Assembly: GCF_032926325.1 (NCBI RefSeq)
Contig: NZ_CP136709.1
Span: 37,501-101,500 of the forward strand
Direction: 5' to 3'
DNA from: Aestuariibaculum lutulentum
Lineage (GTDB): Bacteria; Bacteroidota; Bacteroidia; Flavobacteriales; Flavobacteriaceae
DNA length: 64,000 nucleotides
Shown: piece by piece, positions 1 to 8,217 of the stretch
Position numbering within the stretch: the first letter of the stretch is position 1
Layout: each line of letters opens with the position of its first letter
The notes under the pieces: generated by a model
What the model was told of the DNA's origin: nothing
The model's input: only the letters and a program-made list of their open reading frames with translations
Database searches by the model: none
Made by a program: the position numbers and the translations under genes

Positions 1-960
1 GAAGAATTTTTATTAAAACCAATGAACTGTCCTCACCACTGTGAGATTTACAACAACAGCCAGTGGTCTTATAAAGATTTACCGAAACGTTATGCAGAAT
101 TCGGTACAGTATATCGTTACGAACAAAGTGGAGAATTACATGGTTTAACACGTGTTCGTGGATTTACTCAGGATGATGCTCACTTATTCTGTACGCCAGA
201 CCAGTTAGACGCCGAGTTTAAAAATGTTATCGACTTAGTACTTTATGTATTCGGATCGTTAGGTTTTGAAAACTTTACTGCACAAGTATCTGTAAGGGAT
301 CCTGAAAATCCCGACAAATACATAGGTAGTGTTGAAAACTGGGAAAAAGCAGAACAAGCTATTATTAACGCTGCCCAAGACAAAAGTCTTAACTACGTTA
401 TCGAAACCGGTGAAGCTGCCTTCTACGGACCTAAGCTTGACTTTATGGTAAAAGATGCCCTTGGTCGCCAATGGCAGTTAGGAACAATTCAGGTAGATTA
501 CAACTTACCTGAGCGTTTCAACTTAACCTATAAAGGCAGTGATAATGAATTACACCGTCCGGTCATGATTCACCGTGCCCCTTTTGGTAGTATGGAGCGT
601 TTTATCGCGATTTTACTAGAACATACGGCTGGAAATTTCCCGCTATGGTTAATGCCAACTCAGGCTATTATCCTGTCAATTAGCGAGAAATATGAAAAAT
701 ACGCCGAAAAAGTTTTAAATTTGCTAGAAAATAACGAAATTCGCGCCCTTGTAGACCACAGGAATGAAACTATCGGGAAAAAGATTCGGGAAGCCGAAAT
801 GCAAAAACACCCGTATATGATTATTATTGGGGAGCAAGAAGAGAAAGAAAACAAAATCACTGTGCGTCAGCATGGTGGATCAGATTTAGGGATGATTTCA
901 GTAGAAGACTTCTCTAAAATAATAAATGATGAGATTAGCAAAACGCTAAAACCATTTTAA
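1..960 (+). CDS. thrS: Threonine--tRNA ligase, C-terminal part (5' end outside window)
   Basis: Charges tRNA-Thr with threonine in the cytosol. The reading frame is open from base 1, so this is the C-terminal half (about 319 residues) of a protein that is usually about 640 aa. Counting from the Met codon at 22, the class II core is clear: MNCPHH (Cys3), the motif 2 strand with RYE and the TRVRGFTQDDAHLF segment (His54), and motif 3 with HRAPFGSMERF. Cys3, His54 and the His of HRAPFG match the three zinc ligands of ThrRS that select threonine. The last ~100 residues form the anticodon-binding domain. It leads the classic thrS-infC-rpmI-rplT order, with only 29 bp to the proposed infC start. 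Confidence 0.97.
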   Translation, partial: EEFLLKPMNCPHHCEIYNNSQWSYKDLPKRYAEFGTVYRYEQSGELHGLTRVRGFTQDDAHLFCTPDQLDAEFKNVIDLVLYVFGSLGFENFTAQVSVRDPENPDKYIGSVENWEKAEQAIINAAQDKSLNYVIETGEAAFYGPKLDFMVKDALGRQWQLGTIQVDYNLPERFNLTYKGSDNELHRPVMIHRAPFGSMERFIAILLEHTAGNFPLWLMPTQAIILSISEKYEKYAEKVLNLLENNEIRALVDHRNETIGKKIREAEMQKHPYMIIIGEQEEKENKITVRQHGGSDLGMISVEDFSKIINDEISKTLKPF

Positions 961-989
961 AACAAAGTTTAACTAAAAATTTAAGAGCC

Positions 990-1538
990 ATAGCAATTAG
1001 AAAAAAATCACAGCCCAAGCCAAGGGTTGCTCAAGAGGAAAAACACAGAATTAACTCTAGAATTACCGTGCCTAACGTTCGCCTTGTTGGTGAAAACGTT
1101 GAAGTTGGAATTTACTCTACCAGAGACGCTTTAAAAATAGCGGAAGAACAAGAGTTCGATTTAGTAGAGATTTCTCCAAATGCAGACCCTCCTGTTTGTA
1201 AAGTCATGGACTATAAAAAGTTCCTTTACGAGCAAAAAAAACGTGATAAAGCTATTAAAGCTAAGGCTACTAAGGTAGTTATCAAAGAAATTCGTTTTGG
1301 TCCGCAAACAGACGATCATGATTACGAGTTTAAAAGAAAGCATGCGGAAAAGTTCTTAAAAGAAGGCGCTAAGTTAAAAGCTTTTGTATTCTTTAAAGGA
1401 CGTTCTATCATCTTCAAAGAGCAAGGTCAAATTTTATTGCTTCGTTTAGCGCAAGACCTTGAAGAATTTGGTAAGGTAGAACAAATGCCTAAATTAGAAG
1501 GTAAACGTATGACCATGTTTATTGCTCCTAAAAAATAA
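990..1538 (+). CDS. infC: Translation initiation factor IF-3, probable non-AUG start
   Basis: IF-3 binds the 30S subunit and checks start-codon/initiator-tRNA pairing. The N-domain (DLVEISPNADPPVCKVMDY) and C-domain (KEIRFGPQTDDHDYEFK) are plain. A start at GTG 1068 would remove the normal N-terminal part (RINSRITVPNVRLVGENVE begins upstream). The frame stays open back into thrS and has no ATG, GTG or TTG in the right place. By recalled flavobacterial homologues beginning MAIR, the best start is ATA at 990 (reads I-A-I-R-K-K), with ATT at 996 as the alternative; this gives about 182 aa. AUU-type starts on infC are known in other bacteria, where IF-3 represses its own translation. The gene identity is certain, the exact start is not. 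Confidence 0.9.
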   Translation: MAIRKKSQPKPRVAQEEKHRINSRITVPNVRLVGENVEVGIYSTRDALKIAEEQEFDLVEISPNADPPVCKVMDYKKFLYEQKKRDKAIKAKATKVVIKEIRFGPQTDDHDYEFKRKHAEKFLKEGAKLKAFVFFKGRSIIFKEQGQILLLRLAQDLEEFGKVEQMPKLEGKRMTMFIAPKK

Positions 1539-1628
1539 TTAGGACAATAACATTGATATAAAAAGACACTAAAAGCAATTTTAGTTCTAAAATAATTAAG
1601 CGAAATAATTAAAACCTAGGAAAAGAAG

Positions 1629-1826
1629 ATGCCTAAAATGAAAACTAAATCTAGTGCCAAAAAACGTTTCAAGTTAACTGGTACTGGTAAGATTAAAAGA
1701 AAACACGCTTTTAAAAGTCACATCTTAACTAAGAAGTCTAAAAAGCGTAAGTTAGCTTTAACTCATGACACTTTAGTAGATAAAGCGGATGAGAACAATG
1801 TTAAAACAATGTTACGTTTAAAGTAA
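1629..1826 (+). CDS. rpmI: 50S ribosomal protein L35
   Basis: Small basic protein of the large ribosomal subunit, 65 aa, the usual length. It begins MPKMKTKSSAKKRF and has the lysine-rich HAFKSHILTKKSKKRK segment typical of L35. It lies 90 bp after infC and 103 bp before rplT, the standard operon position. It is likely co-transcribed from upstream and held in balance with L20, with which it is co-regulated in other bacteria. Confidence 0.97.
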   Translation: MPKMKTKSSAKKRFKLTGTGKIKRKHAFKSHILTKKSKKRKLALTHDTLVDKADENNVKTMLRLK

Positions 1827-1869
1827 TACGGTTTTAACCGGTTATTAAATAAATTATAAACCCTGGAGT

Positions 1870-1909
1870 TAGGCAAAAATAAAAGAGTAGAGTATTTCTG
1901 CCGCCTACT
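1870..1909 (+). promoter_or_regulatory. Possible alternative hairpins in rpmI-rplT leader
   Basis: Two mutually exclusive stems can be drawn just before rplT. TAGGC at 1870-1874 can pair with GCCTA at 1903-1907, and AGTAG at 1886-1890 can pair with CTACT at 1905-1909; they compete for 1905-1907. In several bacteria L20 represses its own operon by binding leader RNA near rpmI-rplT. Whether this is such a site is inference; no folding was computed. Confidence 0.3.
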
Positions 1910-1929
1910 ACAAAAAAACATTTAAAATT

Positions 1930-2274
1930 ATGCCAAGATCAGTAAATTCTGTAGCAAAAAGAGCCAGAAGAAAAAAGGTTCTAAAACAAGCTAAAGGTTA
2001 CTTCGGACGTCGTAAAAACGTTTGGACAGTAGCTAAAAACGCGGTTGATAAAGCGATGCAATACTCGTACAGAGACCGTAGAAATAAAAAGAGAACATTC
2101 CGTGCATTATGGATTACGCGTATTAACGCTGGAGCCCGTTTACATGGTTTATCTTATTCTCAATTTATGGGGAAATTAAAAGCTAATGAAATCGAATTAA
2201 ACCGTAAGGTTTTAGCAGATTTAGCTATGAATAACCCAGAGGCTTTTAAAGCTGTAATAGAGAAAGTAAAATAA
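1930..2274 (+). CDS. rplT: 50S ribosomal protein L20
   Basis: Early-assembly protein of the large subunit, 114 aa, normal length. It begins MPRSVNSVAKRARRKKVLK, the long basic N-terminal tail, followed by the globular part with RDRRNKKRTFRALWI and INAGARLHGLSYSQFM. It is the last gene of the thrS-infC-rpmI-rplT operon and is followed by a strong hairpin terminator. L20 is a known autoregulator in other phyla; a possible leader structure sits just upstream. Confidence 0.97.
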   Translation: MPRSVNSVAKRARRKKVLKQAKGYFGRRKNVWTVAKNAVDKAMQYSYRDRRNKKRTFRALWITRINAGARLHGLSYSQFMGKLKANEIELNRKVLADLAMNNPEAFKAVIEKVK

Positions 2275-2313
2275 GGCGTTCCGCCTATTGTAAAACATAT
2301 TAATTCGCTTAAT

Positions 2314-2345
2314 AAAAATCCGATTCTTACGAATCGGATTTTTTT
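2314..2345. terminator. Bidirectional intrinsic terminator
   Basis: A 13-bp perfect stem (2314-2326 with 2331-2343) with loop TTAC and T-runs on both strands. It closes the rplT operon on the plus strand and the convergent YjbQ-family gene on the minus strand, whose stop codon abuts it. Confidence 0.85.
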
Positions 2346-2766
2346 ATATCCCAAAGGCTGTAATTACCAATCGGCGCTCACCACCATAATCTCTGTGTTC
2401 ACATAAATAAATTCCCTGCCATATACCTAAATTTAATTTCCCATTAGTTAACGGTATTTGTACAGACGCTCCTAACAGGGATGCTTTAATATGGGCAGGC
2501 ATATCATCAGCCCCTTCGTAGGTATGTTTATAGTAAGGTGCATTTTCCGGAACCATGACATTAAAATGTCTTTCAAAATCACCTCTTACCGTATAATCGG
2601 CATTTTCATTAATCGTTAAACTGGCAGACGTATGTTTTATAAAAACCTGAAGCTGCCCTCCCTTAATCTCATTTATTTCTGGAATTGCATCTAAAACAGT
2701 ATCTGTTATTAAATGAAATCCACGAGGATAAGATTTTAAACGTATTTCCTTTTGAAAAACTTTCAT
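2344..2766 (-). CDS. YjbQ/UPF0047 family protein
   Basis: 140-aa protein of the YjbQ (UPF0047) family; some members have weak thiamine-phosphate synthase activity, but the true role is unsettled. Family hallmarks are visible: KHTSASLTINENAD in the middle, HFNVMVP, the acidic/His stretch YEGADDMPAHIKASLLG and the end LGIWQGIYLCEHRDYGGER. The length is usual for the family. It stands alone on the minus strand, converging on rplT across a shared terminator. The family call is firm, the function is not. Confidence 0.88.
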   Translation of the reverse strand: MKVFQKEIRLKSYPRGFHLITDTVLDAIPEINEIKGGQLQVFIKHTSASLTINENADYTVRGDFERHFNVMVPENAPYYKHTYEGADDMPAHIKASLLGASVQIPLTNGKLNLGIWQGIYLCEHRDYGGERRLVITAFGI

Positions 2767-2887
2767 CTGCTAATCATTAAATAAAGCTCTAAATTAAAGT
2801 TTAATTTCAAAAAAAAGGCACTTTTTAATCATAAAGACGCAACCAAATACGTTAAACAACATCTAGTATATAAAATGAAAAAGAAAC

Positions 2888-3340
2888 ATGAAACATTACA
2901 TTTACACCTTCCTATTAGCAATCTTAACACTATCTAGTTGTAGTTTAAACAGTGACTCAAATTCAGATTCGAATTTGCCTGAAATTATAGCAGTCGAATG
3001 GCATTTAACGAACGTATTTGGCGGACTTTCTGGAGTAGATAATAATTTTGAATTAAATGAGATTGTTTGGGAATTCGACGAAGAATATGGCTCACTAACC
3101 ATTACCAATTCCAACGAAAACGATACAATTGAAGATGGTTTTGATAGTGGTATTTACAGTTTTAGTGTCACTAATCAGGATTTAAATCAATTTCTTTTTA
3201 TAAATGACACCGAATTTGGAAACCTCATTATTGACAATAGCGAAAACGAAATGGTTATCGATCAGAATATAACAATGAATGGCGAAGCTGCCGATGGTTA
3301 CATCTACACTTTTGAGCGTGTCATTATTTATGAAGAATAG
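2888..3340 (+). CDS. Small lipoprotein of unknown function
   Basis: 150 aa with a type II signal peptide: hydrophobic h-region then a lipobox ending in SSC with Cys18 as the lipidated residue. The mature part starts with a Ser/Asp/Asn-rich linker, then about 110 acidic residues with alternating hydrophobic strands (EWHLTNVF, IVWEFDEE, GSLTITN, YTFERV), resembling the small beta-sheet lipoproteins common in Bacteroidota (lipocalin/META-like by pattern only). Probably anchored in an envelope membrane facing the periplasm or surface. Its last 17 bp overlap the end of the convergent membrane-protein gene. Confidence 0.75.
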   Translation: MKHYIYTFLLAILTLSSCSLNSDSNSDSNLPEIIAVEWHLTNVFGGLSGVDNNFELNEIVWEFDEEYGSLTITNSNENDTIEDGFDSGIYSFSVTNQDLNQFLFINDTEFGNLIIDNSENEMVIDQNITMNGEAADGYIYTFERVIIYEE

Positions 3341-3971
3341 GGTTTCGCTTAAAAAACCTGAATTCCCTAAAAATAAAATATTGAAAAAGGATATAGAATA
3401 AGGAATTAAAAATCCAGATATCTATAAATGGCTTTTCTAATAAAACCAAATCTAAATTGTCTGACAAAAATATGGTAATACTGCAACATAAATAAAGTAT
3501 TAATCCAATGGAGAAATTAAAATAATGATGCTCTATTTCAAAATTACTGAATATAAAATATAAGGCATAGACCATTAAAATAGTAGAAGTAGAAACAATT
3601 TCATAAGTGTTGAAATTCCAAAAAAGCTTAATATCTCCCATATATATACTCGTAATATAAAGCATTTGAATTATACCTATTATTAGGATTAGTATCTTGA
3701 TAAATCTATGTTGAAGTAATTTATAATACAACAACGACAAAAAGATGAATTGAAATCCAAAATAAAAATGGGACACAAAAAAATTAGCATTTGGTTTTAT
3801 AACACCAATTAAATTACAACTAATTTCAACTAAAGAAAGCACAACCAAATACCAAACAAATAGCTTAGATATATCGGGTATATTATTTCTATTAATAAAA
3901 AATGTCAAAGTATTAAATATTAGAAAGCAAAGTCCAACCAGGCTAACCAAAATAACCAACCAGAAATCCAT
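3324..3971 (-). CDS. Predicted polytopic inner-membrane protein, unknown function
   Basis: 215 aa made almost entirely of hydrophobic helices, about six or seven membrane spans, with a short basic C-terminal tail (REFRFFKRNPILHK). I recognise no catalytic motif. The gene begins 4 bp after the stop of the secreted asparagine synthetase B-like gene, so the two are probably one transcript. It resembles the sensor-type 7TM modules that precede kinases in Bacteroidota, but no kinase domain follows. Low GC and high Phe/Ile are as expected for a membrane protein here. A real gene is likely from its length and hydrophobic periodicity. Confidence 0.65.
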   Translation of the reverse strand: MDFWLVILVSLVGLCFLIFNTLTFFINRNNIPDISKLFVWYLVVLSLVEISCNLIGVIKPNANFFVSHFYFGFQFIFLSLLYYKLLQHRFIKILILIIGIIQMLYITSIYMGDIKLFWNFNTYEIVSTSTILMVYALYFIFSNFEIEHHYFNFSIGLILYLCCSITIFLSDNLDLVLLEKPFIDIWIFNSLFYILFQYFIFREFRFFKRNPILHK

Positions 3972-3975
3972 ATAA

Positions 3976-5235
3976 TTAGGTTTTTTGCTTTTTCTTACGG
4001 GCTGCAGGAAATAAAATATTATTTAAGATTAATCTGTAGCCTGGCGAATTAGGATGTAAATCCAGTTCAGTCTTTGCATCACCTACCCGGTGCTGATAAT
4101 CTTCCGGATCGTGCCCTCCATAGAAGGTAAAAAACCCTTTTCCTTTTATTCCGTGAATGTATTTGGCTTCTCCATTGCTCTTCGTTTCACCCATAACCAA
4201 AACATTAGATTTTATTTCATCTCGAGTAAATGAAGTGGTTTGTCCCATAAAACCTTTAACCAATACTGTATGATTTTGACATAACATGGTTGGAATGGGG
4301 TCCCATTTTGCTGAAAATTCCATTAAAGAAAAGTAATCGGTAGATTTATGAATCACACGTTTTCTAGTCATATCAATTGACGAGAACTCATACACATTCG
4401 GATTACGCTCTAAAGTAAAATCTGTAAAGGCAAAGGTTCTAGAATAATCTATTTTATTCTGATAAGCCGGATCGCTGGCATCGCCATCGAACATTGGCTC
4501 ACAAATATCAATACCTTCCGCCGCTAAAGCAATATCAAAACTATCTGTTGCGCTGCACATGGCAAACATAAATCCTCCGCCAATAACATAATCTCTAATC
4601 TTTAAAGCTACGGCAAGTTTTTCATCTGAAACTTTATTAAATCCCAATTTTTCAGCTAAAGCTTCTGCTTCCTTCTTTTCTTCAATATACCACGAAGCCG
4701 CTTTATAAGCGCCATAGAATTTCCCATATTGACCCGTAAAATCTTCATGATGCAAGTGTAGCCAATCAAACATTAAAAGTCCATCATTCAATACTTCTTC
4801 ATCATAAATGGTTTCATAGGGAATCTCGGCATATTGCAATACCATGGTTACCGCATCATCCCAAGGTAATTTACCCTTTGGTGTGTAAACCGCTACTTTG
4901 GGAGCTTTTTCTAAAACCACCGCTTCCATATTCTGACTAGGGCTACTAATTTCCTCCAGAATACTTTCAGTTTTAGCGTCGGATAAAATTTCAAAAGAAA
5001 TCCCTCGAATCTGGCATTCACGTTGAATAGCTTCTGTATCGGGCAATAAAAAAGAACCACCACGATAATTAAGTAACCATTTTACTTTTTGTTCTTTAGA
5101 AAGAATCCAATAGGTTAATCCGTAAGCCTTTAAATGATTTTTCTGGCCTTCAGAATCCATTGGAATAAGAATATAGGATGCATAGGTTTTTAAACCCATA
5201 CAAATAAAAAGGAGTGCAAATAGTATCTTCTTCAA
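3976..5235 (-). CDS. Secreted 'asparagine synthetase B-like' protein, true function unknown
   Basis: 419 aa with an N-terminal signal peptide (MKKILFALLFICMGLKTYAS). Proteins of this type are usually annotated asparagine synthetase B in Flavobacteriia, but I see neither an N-terminal Cys2 glutaminase domain nor the PP-loop SGGxDS of AsnB, and a secreted ATP-dependent synthetase makes little sense. Pattern instead: an N-terminal region (~20-110), then an alpha/beta region with a possible nucleophile loop GGGFMFAMCSATDSFD (~218-233) and a late FYGGHDPEDYQHRVGD, reminiscent of ThuA or class I glutamine-amidotransferase-like folds. A conserved periplasmic hydrolase or binding protein is a guess. 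Likely operonic with the downstream membrane-protein gene. Confidence 0.7.
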   Translation of the reverse strand: MKKILFALLFICMGLKTYASYILIPMDSEGQKNHLKAYGLTYWILSKEQKVKWLLNYRGGSFLLPDTEAIQRECQIRGISFEILSDAKTESILEEISSPSQNMEAVVLEKAPKVAVYTPKGKLPWDDAVTMVLQYAEIPYETIYDEEVLNDGLLMFDWLHLHHEDFTGQYGKFYGAYKAASWYIEEKKEAEALAEKLGFNKVSDEKLAVALKIRDYVIGGGFMFAMCSATDSFDIALAAEGIDICEPMFDGDASDPAYQNKIDYSRTFAFTDFTLERNPNVYEFSSIDMTRKRVIHKSTDYFSLMEFSAKWDPIPTMLCQNHTVLVKGFMGQTTSFTRDEIKSNVLVMGETKSNGEAKYIHGIKGKGFFTFYGGHDPEDYQHRVGDAKTELDLHPNSPGYRLILNNILFPAARKKKQKT

Positions 5236-5255
5236 AAGTCAGTTAAAATTTAAAT

Positions 5256-5299
5256 TCGAAGATAAATACACACAGTCAATGTTGCGCATTTATCTTCGA
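5256..5299. repeat. 12-bp perfect inverted repeat upstream of the asnB-like gene
   Basis: Arms TCGAAGATAAAT at 5256-5267 and its exact reverse complement at 5288-5299, spaced by 20 bp, 20 bp upstream of the minus-strand start at 5235 and downstream of dnaB. No clear T-run follows on the minus strand, so an operator or an RNA hairpin in the leader is as likely as a dnaB terminator. Confidence 0.55.
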
Positions 5300-5364
5300 T
5301 TTATTCAAACTTAAAGATACTTAAAATATTATTGGAACACTTGTTTTAACTAAAAGATTAGATG

Positions 5365-6906
5365 TTAAAACGGTACTTCGTCGTCGTTATCATCGTTAAA
5401 TGAACTACCAAAAGCCTGATCTGGACTTGCTGTAAAGTTATTAGAGCTAAAAGGATCTTCTCCTCCTCCATCATTCATTTTTGAATGGAACTCGAACGGT
5501 GAATCAAAATCATCTAAGTTGTCGAACTTACCTAAGTGTCCTAAGAATTTCAATCGGATGTTTTCCAACCCACCATTACGGTGTTTTGCGATAATAAACT
5601 CGGCCTGACCTTCGGTTGGAGAGCGCTCTTCATCATCCCACTCATCAATTTTATAATATTCCGGACGATAAATGAAACTTACAATATCGGCATCCTGCTC
5701 AATCGCTCCAGATTCACGTAAATCTGAAAGTAACGGTCGTTTACTGCCTCCACGTGTTTCAACCGCACGCGATAACTGCGACAGTGCAATTACCGGTACC
5801 ATTAATTCCTTTGCCAAAGCTTTTAAGTTTCGGGAAATCATGGAAATCTCCTGCTCACGGTTACCAGCATGGGCGCTTCCTCCCGTCATTAACTGCAAGT
5901 AATCAATCATAATCAACTTAATACCATGTTGTGATGATAAACGACGCGCCTTAGCTCTTAAATCGAAAATCGATAAGGATGGTGTATCATCAATATAAAG
6001 CGGTGCTTTTTCTAGGTCTTTTACTTTTACGTTTAATTGCTCCCACTCGTGCTTTTCTAACTTACCGGTTCTTAATTTTTCAGAAGATAATCCTGTTTCA
6101 CTAGAAATAAGACGGGTGATTAACTGTACCGATGCCATCTCTAATGAGAAAAAGGCTACAGGAATATTCTGGTCGACAGCAATATTTCGAGCCATAGATA
6201 GGGTTAACGCTGTTTTACCCATACCCGGACGTGCCGCAACGATAATTAAATCGGATGGTTGCCAACCTGAAGTTAATTTATCAAGTTTGGTAAATCCTGT
6301 AGGAATACCACTCAAACCTTCCTTATTAGAAATCTCTTCGATTTTCTTCTTCGCCTGAATTACTAAATCCTGAGCAGATTCACTCGATTTTTTAATATTT
6401 CCTTGAGTAACCTCGTATAATTTAGCCTCAGCATTATCTAACAAATCGAAAACGTCCTTCGTTTCATCGTAAGAGTCTTCAATAATTTCGTTTGAAATTT
6501 TAATTAGACTACGCTGAATAAATTTCTGTAAAATAATACGTGCGTGAAACTCAATATGCGCCGAAGAAGACACTTTTTGAGTTAAAGAAATTAAATAGAA
6601 ATCTCCACCGGCCTGTTCTAACTTTCCGTTTTTCTTTAACTGCGTCGAAACGGTTAATAAGTCGATAGGTTCACTATTTTCAAATAGCTGAAAGATAGCC
6701 GAAAAGATATGTTGATGCGATTCTTTGTAGAAAGCTTCAGAACTCAAAATATCAATTACTTCATCAACCCCTTTTTTATCAATCATCATTGCACCTAACA
6801 CAACTTCCTCTAAATCAATAGCTTGAGGAGGTATCTTTCCTTTTTCAAGGTTGATTAGGGTGCTCTTGTCTACTCTATATCCTTTAATTTGGTCGGGTTG
6901 TTTCAT
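5365..6906 (-). CDS. dnaB: Replicative DNA helicase DnaB
   Basis: Hexameric helicase that unwinds DNA ahead of the replication fork and recruits primase. 513 aa, usual length for the phylum. Order: N-terminal DnaB_N domain (~25-130), linker, RecA-like motor (~195-460) with Walker A ARPGMGKT at 225-232, Walker B-type IDYLQL, and the AISQLSR and arginine-finger regions further on. A low-complexity acidic tail (DDDNDDEVPF) ends it. No intein is inserted in the Walker A region. It stands as a single gene, with a terminator-like hairpin at 7023-7053 separating it from accA upstream. Confidence 0.97.
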   Translation of the reverse strand: MKQPDQIKGYRVDKSTLINLEKGKIPPQAIDLEEVVLGAMMIDKKGVDEVIDILSSEAFYKESHQHIFSAIFQLFENSEPIDLLTVSTQLKKNGKLEQAGGDFYLISLTQKVSSSAHIEFHARIILQKFIQRSLIKISNEIIEDSYDETKDVFDLLDNAEAKLYEVTQGNIKKSSESAQDLVIQAKKKIEEISNKEGLSGIPTGFTKLDKLTSGWQPSDLIIVAARPGMGKTALTLSMARNIAVDQNIPVAFFSLEMASVQLITRLISSETGLSSEKLRTGKLEKHEWEQLNVKVKDLEKAPLYIDDTPSLSIFDLRAKARRLSSQHGIKLIMIDYLQLMTGGSAHAGNREQEISMISRNLKALAKELMVPVIALSQLSRAVETRGGSKRPLLSDLRESGAIEQDADIVSFIYRPEYYKIDEWDDEERSPTEGQAEFIIAKHRNGGLENIRLKFLGHLGKFDNLDDFDSPFEFHSKMNDGGGEDPFSSNNFTASPDQAFGSSFNDDNDDEVPF

Positions 6907-7022
6907 GTCTACGAATGTAACTAAAATGAATCTTTTATCGGACAGAAAATCGATTCTGATTATTAACCAATAGTTAACAATCTAACTGTTAATAACTTAC
7001 AAAAATTGTCAATAACCACAAA

Positions 7023-7053
7023 AAAAATCTGAAGTTTAACACTTCAGATTTTT
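7023..7053 (-). terminator. Intrinsic terminator after accA
   Basis: Perfect 13-bp stem (7023-7035 with 7041-7053), loop TTAAC; on the minus strand it is followed by a T-run (the complement of A at 7021-7027). It lies 22 bp past the accA stop. Confidence 0.85.
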
Positions 7054-7075
7054 ATTTATGTAGGCTCTACAAGGT

Positions 7076-8029
7076 TTAATCTTTGAATACACCCATGTTA
7101 GAATATTTATCCATACGCTTAGAAACTAATTCATCTGGTGATAAGTTTTTAAGCTCTTCATAAAACTTAACGATAGTATTACTAACAGTTGTAAAAGTCT
7201 TTTCTCTATCTCTGTGAGCACCTCCTAGAGGTTCCTTGATAATTTCATCAACCAGCTTTAATTTTTTCATATCGCTAGCTGTTAATTTTAAAGCTTCAGC
7301 TGCTTGTTCTTTATATTCCCAGCTATGCCATAAGATTGATGAACAAGACTCAGGAGAAATTACAGAATACCAAGTGTTCTCTAACATTAAAACAACGTCT
7401 CCAACACCAATACCTAATGCTCCACCTGAAGCACCTTCACCAATTACAATAGTAATTACTGGCACTTTTAAGCGAGTCATTTCTAAAATGTTTCTGGCAA
7501 TCGCTTCTCCTTGCCCACGCTCTTCTGCTTCTAAACCAGGATAAGCACCAGGTGTATCTAATAACGTAACAACAGGAATTCCGAATTTTTCAGCAGACTT
7601 CATTAAACGAAGTGCTTTACGGTAACCCTCAGGATTAGCCATACCGAAATTTCTATATTGACGGGTTTTGGTATTATAACCTTTTTGCTGACCAATGAAC
7701 ATAAAACTTTGATCACCAATTTTACCTAAACCACCAATCATCGCTTTATCATCTTTAAAGCTTCTGTCTCCATGAAGTTCTAAAAATGTATCTCCACAAA
7801 TAGCTCTAATATAATCTAAAGTATATGGTCTGTTTGGGTGACGTGATAACTGAACACGCTGCCATGGTGTTAAGTTTTTATAGATGTCTTTTTGAGTTTC
7901 CTTTAATTTACTTTCGATGTTCTTACAGGTTTCTGTAACATCTACTTCGCTTTCTTCTCCAATGATTCTACATTTTTGAAGTTGCTCTTCTAATTCTTTT
8001 ATAGGGAGTTCAAATTCTAAATATTCCAT
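7076..8029 (-). CDS. accA: Acetyl-CoA carboxylase carboxyltransferase subunit alpha
   Basis: Transfers the carboxyl group from carboxybiotin to acetyl-CoA, the first committed step of fatty-acid synthesis, as an AccA2AccD2 tetramer. 317 aa, full length. Visible marks are the N-terminal helical segment (~1-75), LSRHPNRPYTLDYI, the crotonase-like core with GQQKGYNTKTR, LLDTPGAYPGLEAEERGQGEA and the glycine-rich GEGASGGALGIGVGD oxyanion loops. accD is not in the window, as often in Bacteroidota. Own promoter likely (TAGGTTTG on the minus strand 40 bp upstream) and own terminator. Confidence 0.97.
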   Translation of the reverse strand: MEYLEFELPIKELEEQLQKCRIIGEESEVDVTETCKNIESKLKETQKDIYKNLTPWQRVQLSRHPNRPYTLDYIRAICGDTFLELHGDRSFKDDKAMIGGLGKIGDQSFMFIGQQKGYNTKTRQYRNFGMANPEGYRKALRLMKSAEKFGIPVVTLLDTPGAYPGLEAEERGQGEAIARNILEMTRLKVPVITIVIGEGASGGALGIGVGDVVLMLENTWYSVISPESCSSILWHSWEYKEQAAEALKLTASDMKKLKLVDEIIKEPLGGAHRDREKTFTTVSNTIVKFYEELKNLSPDELVSKRMDKYSNMGVFKD

Positions 8030-8068
8030 AAGAATTTTTTATTATGGCTGTTTATTTATTTTAGCCTA

Positions 8069-8076
8069 CAAACCTA
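8069..8076 (-). promoter_or_regulatory. Putative -7 box of accA promoter
   Basis: Reads TAGGTTTG on the minus strand, matching the Bacteroidota TAnnTTTG -7 consensus, 40 bp upstream of the accA ATG. I do not see a good TTG at the expected -33 position. Confidence 0.4.
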
Positions 8077-8217
8077 CATATTTTTTCATTTTAAACTAAG
8101 AAAAAACATGAATTATTGGTTCTTGTTAATTACACTGCAAAATTAATGATTATCTAAGAAACTACGAAAGTTTTAGTACTTAAGCATGAATTATTATGTT
8201 CAAATAACTAAAAGTCT

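Noticed and set aside
1068..1538. GTG 1068 as start of infC
   Set aside because: It removes the conserved N-terminal part that is in frame upstream.
3976..5235. Direct acceptance of an asparagine synthetase B label for the secreted protein
   Set aside because: No glutaminase Cys2 or PP-loop and a signal peptide is present, so I give only a like-name.
8107..8197. Repeated CATGAATTATT near 8107 and 8187 between accA and lptG
   Set aside because: Only 11 bp in A/T-rich non-coding DNA and not flanking anything; likely chance.
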